In this document: positions 11,144-22,490 of the stretch, piece by piece
Position numbering within the stretch: the first letter of the stretch is position 1
Layout: each line of letters opens with the position of its first letter
Assembly (NCBI GenBank): GCA_027922465.2
Contig: BQMF02000199.1
Span: 1-64,000, forward strand
Direction: 5' to 3'
Origin: Turritopsis dohrnii
Taxonomy: Eukaryota > Cnidaria > Hydrozoa > Anthoathecata > Oceaniidae
DNA: 64,000 nucleotides
The notes under the pieces: model-generated
What the model saw: only the letters and a program-made list of their open reading frames with translations
The model's database searches: none
What the model was told of the DNA's origin: nothing
Program-made: the position numbers and the translations under genes

Positions 11144-12135
11144 TAGATCATTAACAATTAACGATTATTAACATCACAAAACTCAAAACAGTTCAGATTA
11201 ATCCCTAAAATAGAAAATCATAATGCAAAAGTAAAACAATTTTTCGCCTGCAACGGCCTAATATGCTCACTCCACTCGCAACATTTTCACGATCTGATTT
11301 TTTTACGTTAATTCAAGACCTGTAAATTCTTAAAATTACCTTAAAGTGATTAAATTTTGCTTGGATTATAAAAATATACGACAGAAGCTTCATTTTTCAA
11401 TTTTAAAATTTATTTAAAACGTTTTGACAAGCATCCGCAAGTCATCATTGGTTAAAAAATCGTGTGGATTAAATTTCACAAGTCAATGTCACAAAATTAA
11501 ATCCACGCAAAACACCAAGAGATGGATGATTTGAAAAAGTAAATCCCCCACAGAATTTCTTTCCTTCTTCATAATTAAGTATCATTTCTGTTGATTCTAT
11601 GCTGTGAGTATATATGTGGTGAATATAAGTTTTTTGCTGAGAGAAAGCTTTAAATATTGACAAAATATACAGATTATACTTTGGTGTATCATTTTGAATT
11701 TTGATATATAGTTCATTCGCATTCACAAAAATAAATTCACACAGTTTTCTAAAGGGAGCCTGACTCGCAAAACAGGCTTTTCACGGAATACAAACCAACG
11801 AGATTGAAGAAAAGGTCTCGTAAATAAAATATCGCGCGCGAAAATTGCTATAAACACTCTCGTCAAAAATGAGAATTTTCAAACATTCAGACAACTACAA
11901 AAATTATGTTCGGCACCCTTAGAAAGTTTCAAACTACCTCTACCTACTTCCATAACGGAATCAGCCGATTTGCTTGTACTAGGAAAGTAGGCGGAGCCAC
12001 TCCGAACACTAATAATGTAGAATCCTAGGGGTTCTGACTGACTTTCCTTTCGCCACTACCCCCATTCCTCGAAGACGAAAAGTTCGGTAATATACCACTA
12101 GTTTCAGTCAGACTGGTTTCCGTTTTTTATTCAAG
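11144..12135. other. Mostly non-coding, old MITE traces
   Basis: Near 11461-11530 are motifs (GTGTGGATTAAATTTCAC, ATTAAATCCACGCAAAA) like those in the 31.75-kb MITE, so an eroded relative is likely. The rest shows no supported feature. CpG density rises toward 11830-12130, just before the short ORF below. Confidence 0.45.
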
Positions 12136-12255
12136 ATGATAAGCGATAAGAACATTAAGAATTTTTACGATACGATCGCTAATTGGTGTTTCGGAAAGCA
12201 AGTTGAAGAAATGGAAATCAGAGGTGAACTTAAAACCATCATATCCCACCATTGA
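12136..12255 (+). CDS. Candidate small ORF or first exon
   Basis: ATG at 12136 opens a 39-residue frame starting MISDKNIKNFYDTIANWC. A possible donor (GAG followed by GTGAAC) lies inside it, so it may be a first coding exon and not a complete small protein. It follows a CpG-rich stretch that contrasts with the surrounding AT-rich DNA. No family is recognised. Confidence 0.3.
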   Translation: MISDKNIKNFYDTIANWCFGKQVEEMEIRGELKTIISHH

Positions 12256-12314
12256 AAACGATGTTTTTGACACCACCATTTTAGAAATCTTAAGTGTGTC
12301 TCCAAATATTTAAA

Positions 12315-12467
12315 TTAATCCTCAATATCACTGCTCCTGCTGCTTGACGAGCTGCTGGCACTGCTGGAGTCATCGCTAGACTCATACTCGATTTCAGAAT
12401 CACTGCTTTCTTCTGTGGGTTCAACATAAACTGGAACTGGAAGATCATTGGGTGTTTCAGCGGTGTT
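12315..12467 (-). CDS. Candidate acidic serine-rich C-terminal exon
   Basis: The minus frame is open from an upstream stop at 12468-12470 to TAA at 12315-12317. It encodes DLPVPVYVEPTEESSDSEIE followed by Asp/Ser clusters and ends SSDIED. Composition is strongly biased to Ser, Asp and Glu, like acidic tails of nuclear proteins. An acceptor CTTCCAG precedes the central part. No homologue is recognised and upstream exons were not found. Confidence 0.3.
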   Translation of the reverse strand, partial: NTAETPNDLPVPVYVEPTEESSDSEIEYESSDDSSSASSSSSSRSSDIED

Positions 12468-13516
12468 TCAGAATGAAAGAAGAAGCAACATAGGAAATAA
12501 AAAATAAAAAATATAGCTTTAAAAGGCTGCCTCTAATTAATCCTTTGTTTATCGTCTATAATGTTTTTCATTGTTTTTCATTGGCTACTTTTGCGACATG
12601 TTTTTGCAACGAAAGAAGAATTGAAAGGGTTTTTAAGTATCTTCACAAAATGTTTATCACATAATCTGATCCTTTAACAGGTGTATTAAGCAAAAAGAAA
12701 TAAAAAAGATATCTCTAACTCATTGAATTTTATTAATTGAATTAAAACAATATCTTTCGAAAATTTTTTTCTTTCTCCCCCGGCGTTGCGTAACCAAGAA
12801 GAGAAGAGAAAAACAAACATTGGGATGCTTTTTATTTGAATCAAAAAATATAGAACCCAATGTAATTGACGAGAGCGATTAATTGATCGCCAACATCTTT
12901 TTACGAGCTCCCTACCAAGCGCGAGAGCGATCGATCGCGTCTTAATGAAAAGCCTGCAAAAAATTTATCCAGGCAAAACCCACTCAAGGTGGGACTCGCA
13001 AAAATTGGTTCACGCAAAGTTCAATCCCCTTAAGGAATATACTGTATTATTTTGCTTTTTCAAATAGATTTTTATCCACTTCTATACCCTTTTATTTTAA
13101 TAGAATGCTGTTAGATATCTGTTATTAAAAACACTTTCACACCCATCAAATTATTACTAAAACATCCTTTCAGTGACAGATTGGTTTCGTTGGGATAAAG
13201 GCAACGATAATTTTTGTTGAAAAATTTTCTTTCACAAACCGTGTGTGAACATCATTTGTGAAAGAAAATTTATTAGTATGGAAAGGCCTTCCTAAAACTC
13301 TGAACCCAAAAAATAAACAAAAATTCTGGTTGGCAAAAAGTGACAAAATTGAAAAATTTAGTTGAATTAATAAGTGACTACATTTAGTTTTAGGAAGATT
13401 GATGATTCTAGAATACTACTTCCTACTCTCGCTAGTTATATATAGAACAAAAAACTAGACTAGAAAAACTTTGCTTAAAATATCAACAAAAGTCATAAAT
13501 TTTCAGAGTAAACATA

Positions 13517-13517
<1 letters not shown>
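12468..13517. other. Non-coding; terminal remnant of a CCTTAAG-type MITE
   Basis: The motif CAATCCCCTTAAGGAATA near 13021-13038 matches the terminus of the MITE at 31755-32146, and GACTCGCAAAAATTGG sits just before it. The matching left end was not found. No supported gene was seen in the remainder. Confidence 0.4.
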
Positions 13518-13573
<56 letters not shown>

Positions 13574-13580
13574 ACCCCCC
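13518..13580. repeat. 56-nt poly-C tract
   Basis: An uninterrupted run of C at 13518-13573 is followed by A and six more C. The minus strand therefore carries a long G run able to form G-quadruplex. Exact length is uncertain in any assembly. Confidence 0.9.
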
Positions 13581-13997
13581 TCTCACCAAGAGCACCTTAC
13601 GCTTTGTCTTTTTTGACCGTGTGAAGTCCTAGCATCACATCACATTGAACAAGCCAGCCCAATAAATATAAGTCCTCACACTATCACTTACTACCAATCG
13701 AAATGTTCCCAATATGTACTTGGTTATTACAGCTCTTCTTTATGTAACATACAAATATCACTTATCCAAAGGTTTTTGTGGTACTATTGACAGAGTGTGT
13801 GAAAAGTCCTCACAGTCCTTTTTTGTGCATGCCGGATTTAAGCGTGTGTACACCTGAATATAGTGAAACAACATGGCTGCACATCTATTTAGGCTATGTT
13901 TACAATATTAGTGTCTACAGCCTAAAAGTCATGAATAGCAAAAGGAAGTCCTCGGATACACAATTGCAGTTCAAGTCCTCACTTGACATAGTTCGCT

Positions 13998-14001
<4 letters not shown>

Positions 14002-14047
<46 letters not shown>

Positions 14048-14053
14048 GGGGGG
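14002..14053 (+). repeat. (TG)n followed by G-run
   Basis: About 14 TG units pass directly into 23 consecutive G. An imperfect palindrome, GGCCCCACCATGGTTGGGGC plus C, follows at 14080-14100. The proline-rich minus frame and glycine-rich plus frame here are repeat artefacts. Confidence 0.9.
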
Positions 14054-14233
14054 CTCAATAAATCTCTATTGTTGAAAGAGGCCCCACCATGGTTGGGGCC
14101 GATGCGCCAAGAAAATTTTCGAAAAATACTACCTCTAGATTGCCTATAAAAGCACTCAAAGTCTATAATTTCAACATGATTTTCAATTTTTAGGAAAGGC
14201 AAAAACAAATTTCTCATAATTGACAAAAAAGTT

Positions 14234-14260
14234 GGGGGGGGGGGGGGGGGGCCGCCCCCC
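14234..14260 (+). repeat. 18-nt G-run followed by CCGCCCCCC
   Basis: This is the third homopolymer G/C tract in under 750 bp. It lies at the left border of the SDNAGCYH-type gene remnant, next to AATTCTACGTCCTTGCA, which looks like a repeat terminus. Confidence 0.85.
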
Positions 14261-14282
14261 CTAATTCTACGTCCTTGCAATA

Positions 14283-15862
14283 TTCATCGGCTGCCAAAAG
14301 CAATTCTAACCACCAAGTATAGCCATGCTATAGAATTTTACAAAGAAAGCTGTCATAATTCTTCTTACAAGGCGTTATCTGACTCAACTTTATGGAATAT
14401 CCTGAATTCTATCAAACGTTCTCATGGGAAATATTTAGTAGGACTTTATGATTTTGTCGTAACTGGGATGAATGGATTCTCTACACTAGAAAAGTGTATG
14501 CAGAATCACTGCTCAAGAAGTCTCCTGGACAGATTTGAGCAAGGAAGAAGATATCTGAAGACAAGGTACACATTGGATTGTTCAGAAGAAGCAACTGTTT
14601 CAACACACAGCTGTCTTCTTGAAGATACAGCGCATTACAGCGCATGAGGGGATTTTTAACGAGCAAAGCTGCTTTGGATGTTTTCATGTCAATGATAGTA
14701 CCGATATTTACCTACAGCAGTACGCTGAAAGTCATGTACAATGCTACACAAATGAAAAGGCTGGATTCTCTCGATGACCGTGCCAGAAGAATCATAAAAA
14801 CCAACAAGCGATTACCCGAAATTACTTAAGTAGTCAAACGAGATCAATGTATGATGGTCAAAAAGTGCCTTTTGAATGAGTTAAATATTGACGCCTTCGA
14901 AAATTATTTTACGACTTTTCATCATTGTAAAACAACAAGGAATAATTTATATTCGATTAAGTTGCCACGTGTGAAATTAGAAACCGCAAGACATGGCTTC
15001 TTTTTCGCTGGTGGCAGAAGTCTCACCAACATCCAGTTATTATTATCTCATTTAGTCTAGCCTGCCATCCTGTCACTTCTAGTTGCTTTTTGGTTTTTGT
15101 TTTCTCTTGTTTGTCCAATTTTCTTTTGTTTTTTACTAACCTATTTGTTCATTTTTAACTGAATTTTTATCACACAGGACGGTTATTGGTAGCAGTTTAT
15201 TGTATATATCATATGTATATCATTTATACTGACAACCAAATCCTGTATAAATATTCATTAAATAAAATAAAAAATAAAATTGTCTGATCCACTAAAGCCA
15301 GATTTATGTCAAAAAAACTTGTTTGAAAAAGCATGTTTGTGTTGATTGTTTAAATCTGTTTTCAGCCTTGGAAGAAACCAAGAAAATTGCTTCTCCTTTG
15401 GATGATGACACACAATTTGACATTGACCTAGCTATCATTGACATTATTGCTTATATGAAGCATTTGATTAGAGGGATTGTCAACAAAGAAAAGCAAAGGT
15501 ATATTGTTTTGAAAAGGTAGATGATTCTACAGGATTCTGGCTTCGTGATTTTTGCCAAAAGGTTCTGCTAGTCCGCTTTAGAGAATCACAACAGGAGTAT
15601 TTTGGAAAGAAGGGCATGACCCTCCATGAGGATGTTCTGTTCGTAAAGAAAGGCAATGATATGAAAAAGCATGTTTATTTTACAGCCATACAAAATGCTG
15701 ACCAAGATGCTTCAGATGTCTTAGGAATTGCTTCACTTGTTCTTGATGAAATAAGAAAAGATGAGCCATCCCTATCTAAACTTTTTATCAAATCTGATAA
15801 TGCAGGATGTTATCATGCTGCTATCATGCCTGAGGCAATTTTTCGTCTGTGTAAAGACAAAG
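14283..15862 (+). pseudogene. Broken transposon-like gene with SDNAGCYH motif
   Basis: The 5' part (14283-14640) is open and includes YKALSDSTLWNIL, GMNGFSTLEKC and RRYLKTRYTLDC. After a LINE insertion the protein resumes at about 15290: LSDPLKPDLC, then DCLNLFSALEETKK, FWLRDFCQKVLLVRFRESQQ, EYFGKKGMTLHEDV and LFIKSDNAGCYHAA. The order matches a widespread, uncharacterised family of cnidarian and fish repeat proteins in which an FGKKG/R motif precedes RSDNAGCYH; I know it only by pattern. Frameshifts and a stop occur at 15344-15350 and near 15510. The 3' end is cut at about 15862, where piggyBac sequence begins in the other orientation. The Asp of SDNAG could belong to a DDE-type active site, but that is inference. 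Confidence 0.65.
14641..15283 (+). mobile_element. 5'-truncated LINE inserted in the SDNAGCYH gene
   Basis: The insertion begins inside the RT C-terminal region (AALDVFMSMIVPIFTYSS), passes an in-frame stop, continues NAFENYF-like DAFENYFTTFHH and ends with LPRVKLETARHGFFFAGGR. The 3' UTR ends CCTGTATAAATATTC and an A-rich tail. The SDNAGCYH protein is interrupted exactly across this interval, and its frames resume on the other side, so the LINE arrived later. Confidence 0.8.
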
Positions 15863-17113
15863 GGTATTGGAGAAAGCTCACACGGCATCTTGTTCCCACC
15901 ATTTGCTCATCTACTGACAACTCCTTAGAGGGACTGTATGCAGCATTGAATAACTGGTTCATTGTATGATGAAGCCCAGCAAGTTTGCAAAGTTTGTATT
16001 CAGTTGAATCCTTTTCGGGTGTCATAGTATTGTCAGCAAGATGAAGAAACCGAAGAATTTCTTTTTATCGGTGGATGGGCATGATTGAGGAAAACCATGG
16101 AACATTACAAATGCCATCCTTCCTCCAATAACTTTCAATTTCTAATTGTTATTCCTAGAAATGCTTGTAGCTCTTCTGAAGTAATGGGCTTCCAATTGTT
16201 ACCATTCCCTGAAACCTGGTTGTGATATCGATTGCTTTCTATATATAACAATTTTCTGAAATACATCATCAGTGAAATACATTCTGAAAGCCTCAATTGC
16301 TGATTTTATATTGATGGCACATCTATTGATACCTGTGTACTCATCAAATAGAAGTTCTGCATTTGGATTTAGAAATGGTACCTTCTAATCCTTGCATAAT
16401 GGTTCATTGTCGACTTCATTTGATGCTTTTCGTTTATTTACTTTCTTGTTCTTTTGTGTATTACCTTTCTGTTTTGACAACTGCTTTGGTTTTGCTGTTT
16501 CTTTCAGTACATCATTTTTCCTGGTAGTTTTTGTCGGATTGTTGTTGGAAACATTTTCGTCAGGCGTAAAATTAATCTCAATAGCTTTGTCCGCCTCGTG
16601 TTAGTCAATATCATCACTGACTGCTTCATCAAGATTCGATGTTGCATTGTTTTCATCAATTTCTCCATTATTGTGCACCTTGAAAATAAAAAGCTCAGGT
16701 GAGAAAAGTGAAACTGAAAATGTAACTTTTTGCATGTGTGGTCAAGGAGTACAAGTCCTATTTCTGCCCTTCTTCAGAATGACTAAGAAGTGGATATCAT
16801 AAAGGTAATTTTACTTACATTTGCATGGGGTAAAACAACATCACCATCTGCATCTTGAGCTGGAAGTGGAGAAGGAACATTGTCATCTGAAACATTTTCA
16901 TCTGAAACCAAAACAGATTCCCTGAATACTGGCTAGTCTTCATCAATATTTCTGACCATTTGGTTATAATCAATATCTGATATTTGTCAGAGCTCCTTAC
17001 TATCATCATCTGAGTCTTCGGAATCAATCTCTTCATCACTATCACCGTCATCTGATTCCATACATTTAGCAATAACTTCTTCTAGAGTGTAGCTTGTTTT
17101 TTTCCTGTTTTCT
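15862..17113 (-). pseudogene. Decayed piggyBac transposase
   Basis: Reading right to left, ATG at 17113 starts MAENRKKTSYTLEEVIAKC, an acidic N-terminal region (ESDDGDSDEEIDSEDSDDDS) typical of piggyBac-derived proteins, with two in-frame stops. A donor GTAAGT follows PHAN at about 16820. The next exon starts at about 16680 after TTTTCAAG (VHNNGEIDEN) and contains KVPFLNPNAELLFDEYTG, EAFRMYFTDDVFQKIV and EELQAFLGITI-like sequence. It runs on to LRFLHLADNTMTPEKDS, then SPSKELSVDEQMVG and RVSFLQY, which includes the first catalytic Asp region (SVDEQM). At least four stops and several frameshifts are present. The C-terminal two thirds, with the remaining catalytic Asp residues and the zinc finger, are missing. 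Confidence 0.85.
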
Positions 17114-17496
17114 GCCATTTTCAGTTTTGATTTGATAATGAATTAGTGTATTTGTAATGTCCAGTAATCTAAGTGTACTGATCAACTGTTGATTTTCCTG
17201 TACCTAACTGTACATAGCAAAACACCACTTGTATTTTCCGTATGTTGGCTGTATTTACTTATTTGTTATTTGGGGGTCAGTAGGATGGCAAAAGTTATGA
17301 GGTAATTTGTTTTCACTGCCAATTATATTGAGACGGACTTTAAGAAGAAATTCTTGTAAAAAATTTTCAGACCATCTCAAATTAAGAGTAGCAGTTGTAA
17401 ACTTTGTAAGAGAAAACATAGTCACAAGAAAAAAACTAGTCTGGAATCAGGGCCGTTTTCGGGCCGTTTCTTAAGAATAAAGGCTGAAATACGCTA

Positions 17497-17626
17497 TCAT
17501 TTTTCAATGGTCATTGAAAAATGACAGTGTATTCAGAAAAAAATGTCATTTTTTACACTTTAATTTTCAATGACATTGAAAAATGATAAGTTGAACATGT
17601 TCAACTTTTAATTTTTCAATGTCATT
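17497..17626. repeat. Fold-back cluster with nested palindromes
   Basis: TCATTTTTCAATG at 17497-17509 pairs perfectly with 17512-17524 across a 2-base loop. A second structure has 16-bp arms (17569-17584 and 17611-17626) around a perfect 20-bp palindrome AAGTTGAACATGTTCAACTT at 17588-17607. Both reuse the word CATTGAAAAATG. It is probably a small fold-back or MITE remnant. Confidence 0.85.
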
Positions 17627-17668
17627 TTTTTTCTATTGTTTCGAATAGAATCTATTGTTTTCCGTGAA

Positions 17669-17716
17669 ATTGAATATTATTATTATTATTATTATTCTTA
17701 TTATTAATATTATTGT
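17669..17716. repeat. (TTA)n microsatellite
   Basis: Imperfect ATT/TTA triplets run over about 48 bp. Confidence 0.8.
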
Positions 17717-17924
17717 TCCGTGAAAAACTAGAACCCATGCTTTTTTATGGTGCAAAAAATCTTTAAATCAGGCTGGAAGCTTTAGATTTTTTGAATTATT
17801 TTTCAGTTCATCTGGTCTTCCAGGGGCAAGTTTCACCATTTTTGGCTGTTAAATAAACTCAAGGTACCCTTATATTTCGTCTTCCTCGAGGAGACGACGA
17901 GTATAGCGAGAATTAGCGATCGAA

Positions 17925-18044
17925 ATGGGTGGATGTTGTGACACAGAGAGACAGGATGGTTCGTTGATAACCCTCGAGCAAATTAAGAAAATGAATATAC
18001 ACAATATGTTATGTGAATGTTATTCCGAAGAACAACAATTGTGA
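17925..18044 (+). CDS. Small 39-residue ORF with MGGCC N-terminus
   Basis: ATG at 17925 opens MGGCCDTERQDGSLITLEQI and ends at TGA 18042-18044. Gly2 followed by two Cys residues fits an N-myristoylation plus palmitoylation signal, as used by small membrane-anchored proteins. The 60 bp upstream are unusually CpG-rich (CGAGGAGACGACGAG, GCGAGAATTAGCGATCG) in an otherwise CpG-poor region, which suggests a promoter or 5' leader. No splice donor is obvious inside it. Lipidation is inferred from the motif only, and the ORF could be a chance frame. Confidence 0.35.
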   Translation: MGGCCDTERQDGSLITLEQIKKMNIHNMLCECYSEEQQL

Positions 18045-20150
18045 AGGGGAGTAGGTTCTATCATATGAAATTTTCTTTACTATTTTTATGCATATAGCCA
18101 GCTACAGCTAGAAGTATATGTATACAATATATATTGTGTTTATAAAGTCTCTTGTTACAAAATATGCTATTTCAACAATGTAAGTAATAAATGAAATTAA
18201 AATAAATAGAATTATGAAATTCTATTGCAAAGAAATCTTGGTCTGCTAAAAAATATTAAACTGAAAAATTTATTATATTAAAATTATCATAATATTTATT
18301 AAACTTCTTATATATAACAGCCAATTTCTAGACAAGGCCCTGAGAGAATCAGGTAACTCTATTTCTTCAAAGACAAAGATAATGACCATTATCCATTGAT
18401 CATTCTCGTATTTGTTTAGGTGCTCTACTTTCTGCAATATACTATTATAGAATTATATCATCTTCTATAATTTGATTCACAAGCGTCATTTATAACTTAA
18501 AAGTCTTTTGAATAAAATTGTTACAAAATGTTATAAAAAATATCTAACGAAAATGTATTCCTTTACAAAGTATATATCTATGATAAGCCCATTTCTTCCT
18601 GTTTTCCCATATGTAACTTTGATTTCAGGATATATCCCTACTTTAAACCTACTAGTCAAAAGTATTCCACCATCAAGTTCCACAACAAGACAATCTATAT
18701 TTATCTTTTTTCCTTGACATAAGAAATTTTAACGACAATTCCTTTTTACCATTCTTTTCCCTTATTCTAAGCATGTACAGCCTGCAAGACTTAATAATTT
18801 TATTACTTTTTATGCAACTCAATAATTCCAGTGACACAACTCATATTTATGGGCCATGAAAGACCATTAAAATTTTCTTGCACTTAATCAAGTAGCCCCC
18901 TCAAATAAAATTCTGTTCTGCAGTCCCTGTTATGTTATTATGACAAAAAGAAATATGAAGCTGCTTCATTATCTCAGTTTACATAACCAGTTTCTTTTAT
19001 TAATCATGTGCTGTGAATTTACAACCCAAACACTCAAATCTTCCAACACAACAAAGTTCATGTTTATGCTTCCAAAATTATTGCACAACCACATCAAGTT
19101 CTCATATTACTCAGTCATAAATGCCAAGGTAGCACCAAAGTTTTTAGTTAGTGAGTCAAGTTCTTCGAGGTTTTGGTCTATTAGATGCATTAGGCATAGT
19201 TGCAATTTGTTTGTTGATGTTATGACATACGTAATAACATTGAATGCGTCCATAGGTTAAAGCCATTTTTTATGTCTATTTTGCAACATGTTTATATCCA
19301 AGCAAATCTAAAAAAGTGATCAGAATCAGCATGCATTCAGTGATTGAATTCGTCAAATATTTGGTATCTATACGATATGTACTCTGGAGTCCTCAATAAT
19401 AAGAGGGGTGCAATAATAGGAGATTGGATGTTGCAATAGATATTAATAATAGGTAGGGAGGGGTAGAATAATTGGCGACAGTTCGCAGGAGTCGCACACT
19501 TGAAAATTACTTTGGGCTAATAGAGTCAGCGAGTGTAAGAAAGTGCATTTTCCTCCCTTCCCCATCTTCATCGGAAACTAATTGAAATACTTAAAGCAAA
19601 TAAATACCTTAAATCCATAAATTATTGTGTTCACAAGGAACTTTATTGATAGCAAAGCTAGAATTTGAACTGCTATGTCTTTTGTAGATGTAATTTCTTT
19701 ATTTGTTTTGAAATGTTTTGATTTTAAGACAAGCTAGTCATGATGGAGATAATTACGGGAGTACTTCTGCCTAATACTTCTGTCTTATCTCAGCCATTTT
19801 TATTATCTCTTTGTAATATGGCACATAGGTTGAGATTTAGGTTTAATTTAACCGCTAAAACAGACTTTTGAAGGGTGTAGGGGATGAGAACAATGAAAAC
19901 ACAGGGTCTTACATGAAAGTGTGTCCAATTAATGCTTTTATGATATGTATATTGCTATAAAATAAGCTGTCTTCAGAGGCTGCTTCAGTGTCCTTGAATA
20001 CCCAAGTTCAATAATTTCGTTTTGATATATCCTTGAATATCCAAGTTCAATAATTTGGTTTCAATATATAAGTCTGCAACAATTTTGTTCTAGTTTTGTT
20101 ATATTTCATCTTGTGAAGCTGTTGTTTATCTTTCTTAAAAGAAAAGGTTC
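18045..20150. other. AT-rich stretch without recognised genes
   Basis: The short frames here have no domain similarity, no splice support and AT-driven composition. No inverted repeat or tail diagnostic of a mobile element was noticed. Confidence 0.45.
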
Positions 20151-20479
20151 TTGTGCAAATGCCCAGCATGAGCAAATTTTCACGTAAATTCATTGAAGGT
20201 TCTTTCTTCATGACATGGTCATCTCTGGTCCTTATTTTAGAAATAAGTCAAGGATGTAGGAATCTTTCACCAAATGCTTTCCTTATTGTCAACAGCAGTA
20301 AAAATATATTAGGACGTACATTCCAAAATCCATTTTAATCATGAGCGTCAATCAGTTTGTGCTCCAGAAAACATGCAGTGATATTGTCAAATTTTCCAGC
20401 AAGAGAACTGATAAACAATGTCGATTATTAAGCCTTCTTGAAACGTATTCATTGATATATATTCCCAAACATATAAGCA

Positions 20480-21130
20480 ATAATTGAAAATCTTTCAGTA
20501 TTTTTGCAGTTAAAATTCCTCTTGAAAGCTTCTAACATCAGTTAAGTGAGCCAAAATATGATTTACAATTTAAAAGCCCACAACTACAGAACACTTCTTA
20601 CTGATCCCTTGAAACAAATCTTCAGCCTTGTTTGATGCACATGTATAAATTTTTGAATAAAACTTATCAGCATCTCCATGATCTTTGAAAGTATAAAGCA
20701 AAATAACATCACATTTTATTAACTGTAGGTCAGGATAACAACCCTCTTCGACCAGTTTTTTCTATGATTTTCCTTTCAAAAACGTGTGAAGCATTTTTTC
20801 TGTAATTTTAGAGGACGTAGAATTTATCATGTTTGGAAATTAAACCAGGAGTTTGAACACGTTCTACCAGGCAAACCTTTCTTAAAATGTTTACAAGTAA
20901 ACGATGCCCAACAAGAAGAGTCATAAGGCATATCACCAACAACTGAAATACATCCCTCATCTGACTGACCACTTACTGATTTCAGATCCTGACCGATAGC
21001 CGCAAAAATTGCATCAAGGAGCATCTCCAGAAAAGAAATCTTCCTGTCTTGCTGCTATTCCTGCTTGTTTTTTGCACCATAATTGTACGGGCCGTATCAA
21101 TTTGAGGTTCATGCTGCAAATTGGTCATTT
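20480..21130 (-). pseudogene. Unidentified decayed coding region
   Basis: Reading right to left, codon-like stretches appear in changing frames: ATLNDQFAA near 21130, then QDRKISFLEMLLDAIFAAIG, QSDEGCISVVGDMPYDSSCW, ASFTCKHFKKGLPG. Further on come LVEEGCYPDLQLIKCDVILL, YTFKDHGDADKFYSKIY and SNKAEDLFQGISKKCSVVV, then IVNHILAHLTDVRSFQEEF. Stops and frameshifts separate them. The amino-acid composition looks like a real protein, but I cannot name the family. A transposon gene is likely from the surroundings. Confidence 0.4.
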
Positions 21131-21404
21131 AGGGTCGCATCTTCCAGACTATTTTTCTTGTGACTATGGAGAAAATCAAGATAATGTTAAATATATTAGA
21201 ATTCTAAAGCATGTTTACTCTCAGTTCCTGTTTGCAGAAAATGACAACAGGTTTTGGGAAGAATTTCTATTATACCTGGAACGAAATTCAGTTTATGCTG
21301 CAGAACTTTTTTGTCAAGCTACTGCTGCATTTTTAGAAATAGAAATTTTTTTGAATACTGAAAATTGCAGTAGACAGCATCCATATCATTGTATCAGTAA
21401 GTAA
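21052..21404 (+). CDS. Unidentified ORF with donor-like end
   Basis: The plus frame reads CLAAIPACFLHHNC, then GHLGSHLPDYFSCDYG, FAENDNRFWEEFLLYLE and AAELFCQATAAFLEIEIF, and ends at HPYHCIS where GTAAGT follows. Cys and aromatic residues are frequent. It overlaps coding-like traces on the opposite strand at its left end, so one of the two is probably spurious. No family is recognised. Confidence 0.3.
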
Positions 21405-21834
21405 TTGGGAATGTTTCGTCTCCGAGTCCTATGTTAATTGGCTCCTGATCACAAATGCATTTTCAGAGTCTTGTTCCATCGCAATATTTACCAATAAGCA
21501 TTTTTACTAAAACTTAGAACTACGTAAAACCAAATTATAACAAGCATGTACTTTCACATGTAACAGAGTCGAAAACTTGCCCAAAGATAGATTTTCCCCA
21601 TTACCAAGTAATCAATATAATTTTAATAACCATTGTGTATCCATTAAGGAAGAATGATCTGCTACTAGTATTCATAATAACTTTCATGATTATGTATCTC
21701 GTAAGGTTGAACCAAATCACAATAACACCAAGGAGTTGAATGATACTGATTTTACAATTGTTAAAGCAGTAGAAAAAAGTGCACTTTGAGCCAAACACAG
21801 TTTTGTTGTGACATCCGATGCGTGGAGTATTACC

Positions 21835-22490
21835 TTAACTAAACTTCAAGAGCAAATGACAAATGGCTTCAATAATATTAAAAATGATATTGAAAAAATG
21901 AAAGATCAAATAATCAACAATTTAATCAAAGAAAACAAAAACTACCAAATAAAGTAATGAATCTTGAAAACGAAATGATCCTTCTAAAAATGCCCAAGAT
22001 GAACTTGAAACAAGTGTTGAAGCGATCAACCAATACTGCAGAAGGAACAATATTGAAATTACTGGGATTCCCAATGAAGTTGGTGATGAAAATCTATAAG
22101 ACAAAGTAGTTGAACTATTGGAAAAATCTAGGATTGCTAATATAAAGAAAGAAGATATCGAAGCATGCCATCGACTGCCTCCTACTAAATAATGCAAAAA
22201 TAGAAAAGTCATAGTAAGGTTTGTGAACAGAAAGGCCAGTGAAATTTGCTTGAACAATTAGAAGAATCTGCAGAATTTTGATATGGAGAGTGTTGAGTTT
22301 CCTCCTGAAACACAGCTGTTCATATGTGAAAAGTAAAACCTTTTAACCAAAGGCTAGCGTTGCGATGTAGACAAATAAAAAGGGAGAACCTGATTTATTC
22401 TTTTAAATATCAACATGAAGCCTGTGTTCATCAAAGTCGGTCAAAACGCTAATACAAAAAAAATTCCTTCTGAAAGAAATTTATTTGAAC
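21835..22490 (+). pseudogene. LINE ORF1 remnant
   Basis: The translated traces follow the L1-like ORF1 plan: a Lys/Asn/Glu-rich coiled-coil region, then NQYCRRNNIEITGIPNEVGD, DIEACHRLPPTK, KVIVRFVNRKASEICL, FPPETQLFICEK and VFIKVGQNANTKKI. RRNNIEI-x-GIP and the EACHRL motif are characteristic of the ORF1 RNA-binding domain. Several stops interrupt it. The same ORF1 type occurs at 28.4-29.9 kb, where EACHRLNSKESNKPV is visible. ORF2 is absent downstream. Confidence 0.75.

Noticed and set aside
13778..14280. Long frames on both strands with poly-Pro/poly-Gly and His/Thr runs
   Set aside because: They are created by the TG and G homopolymer tracts and have no other coding character.
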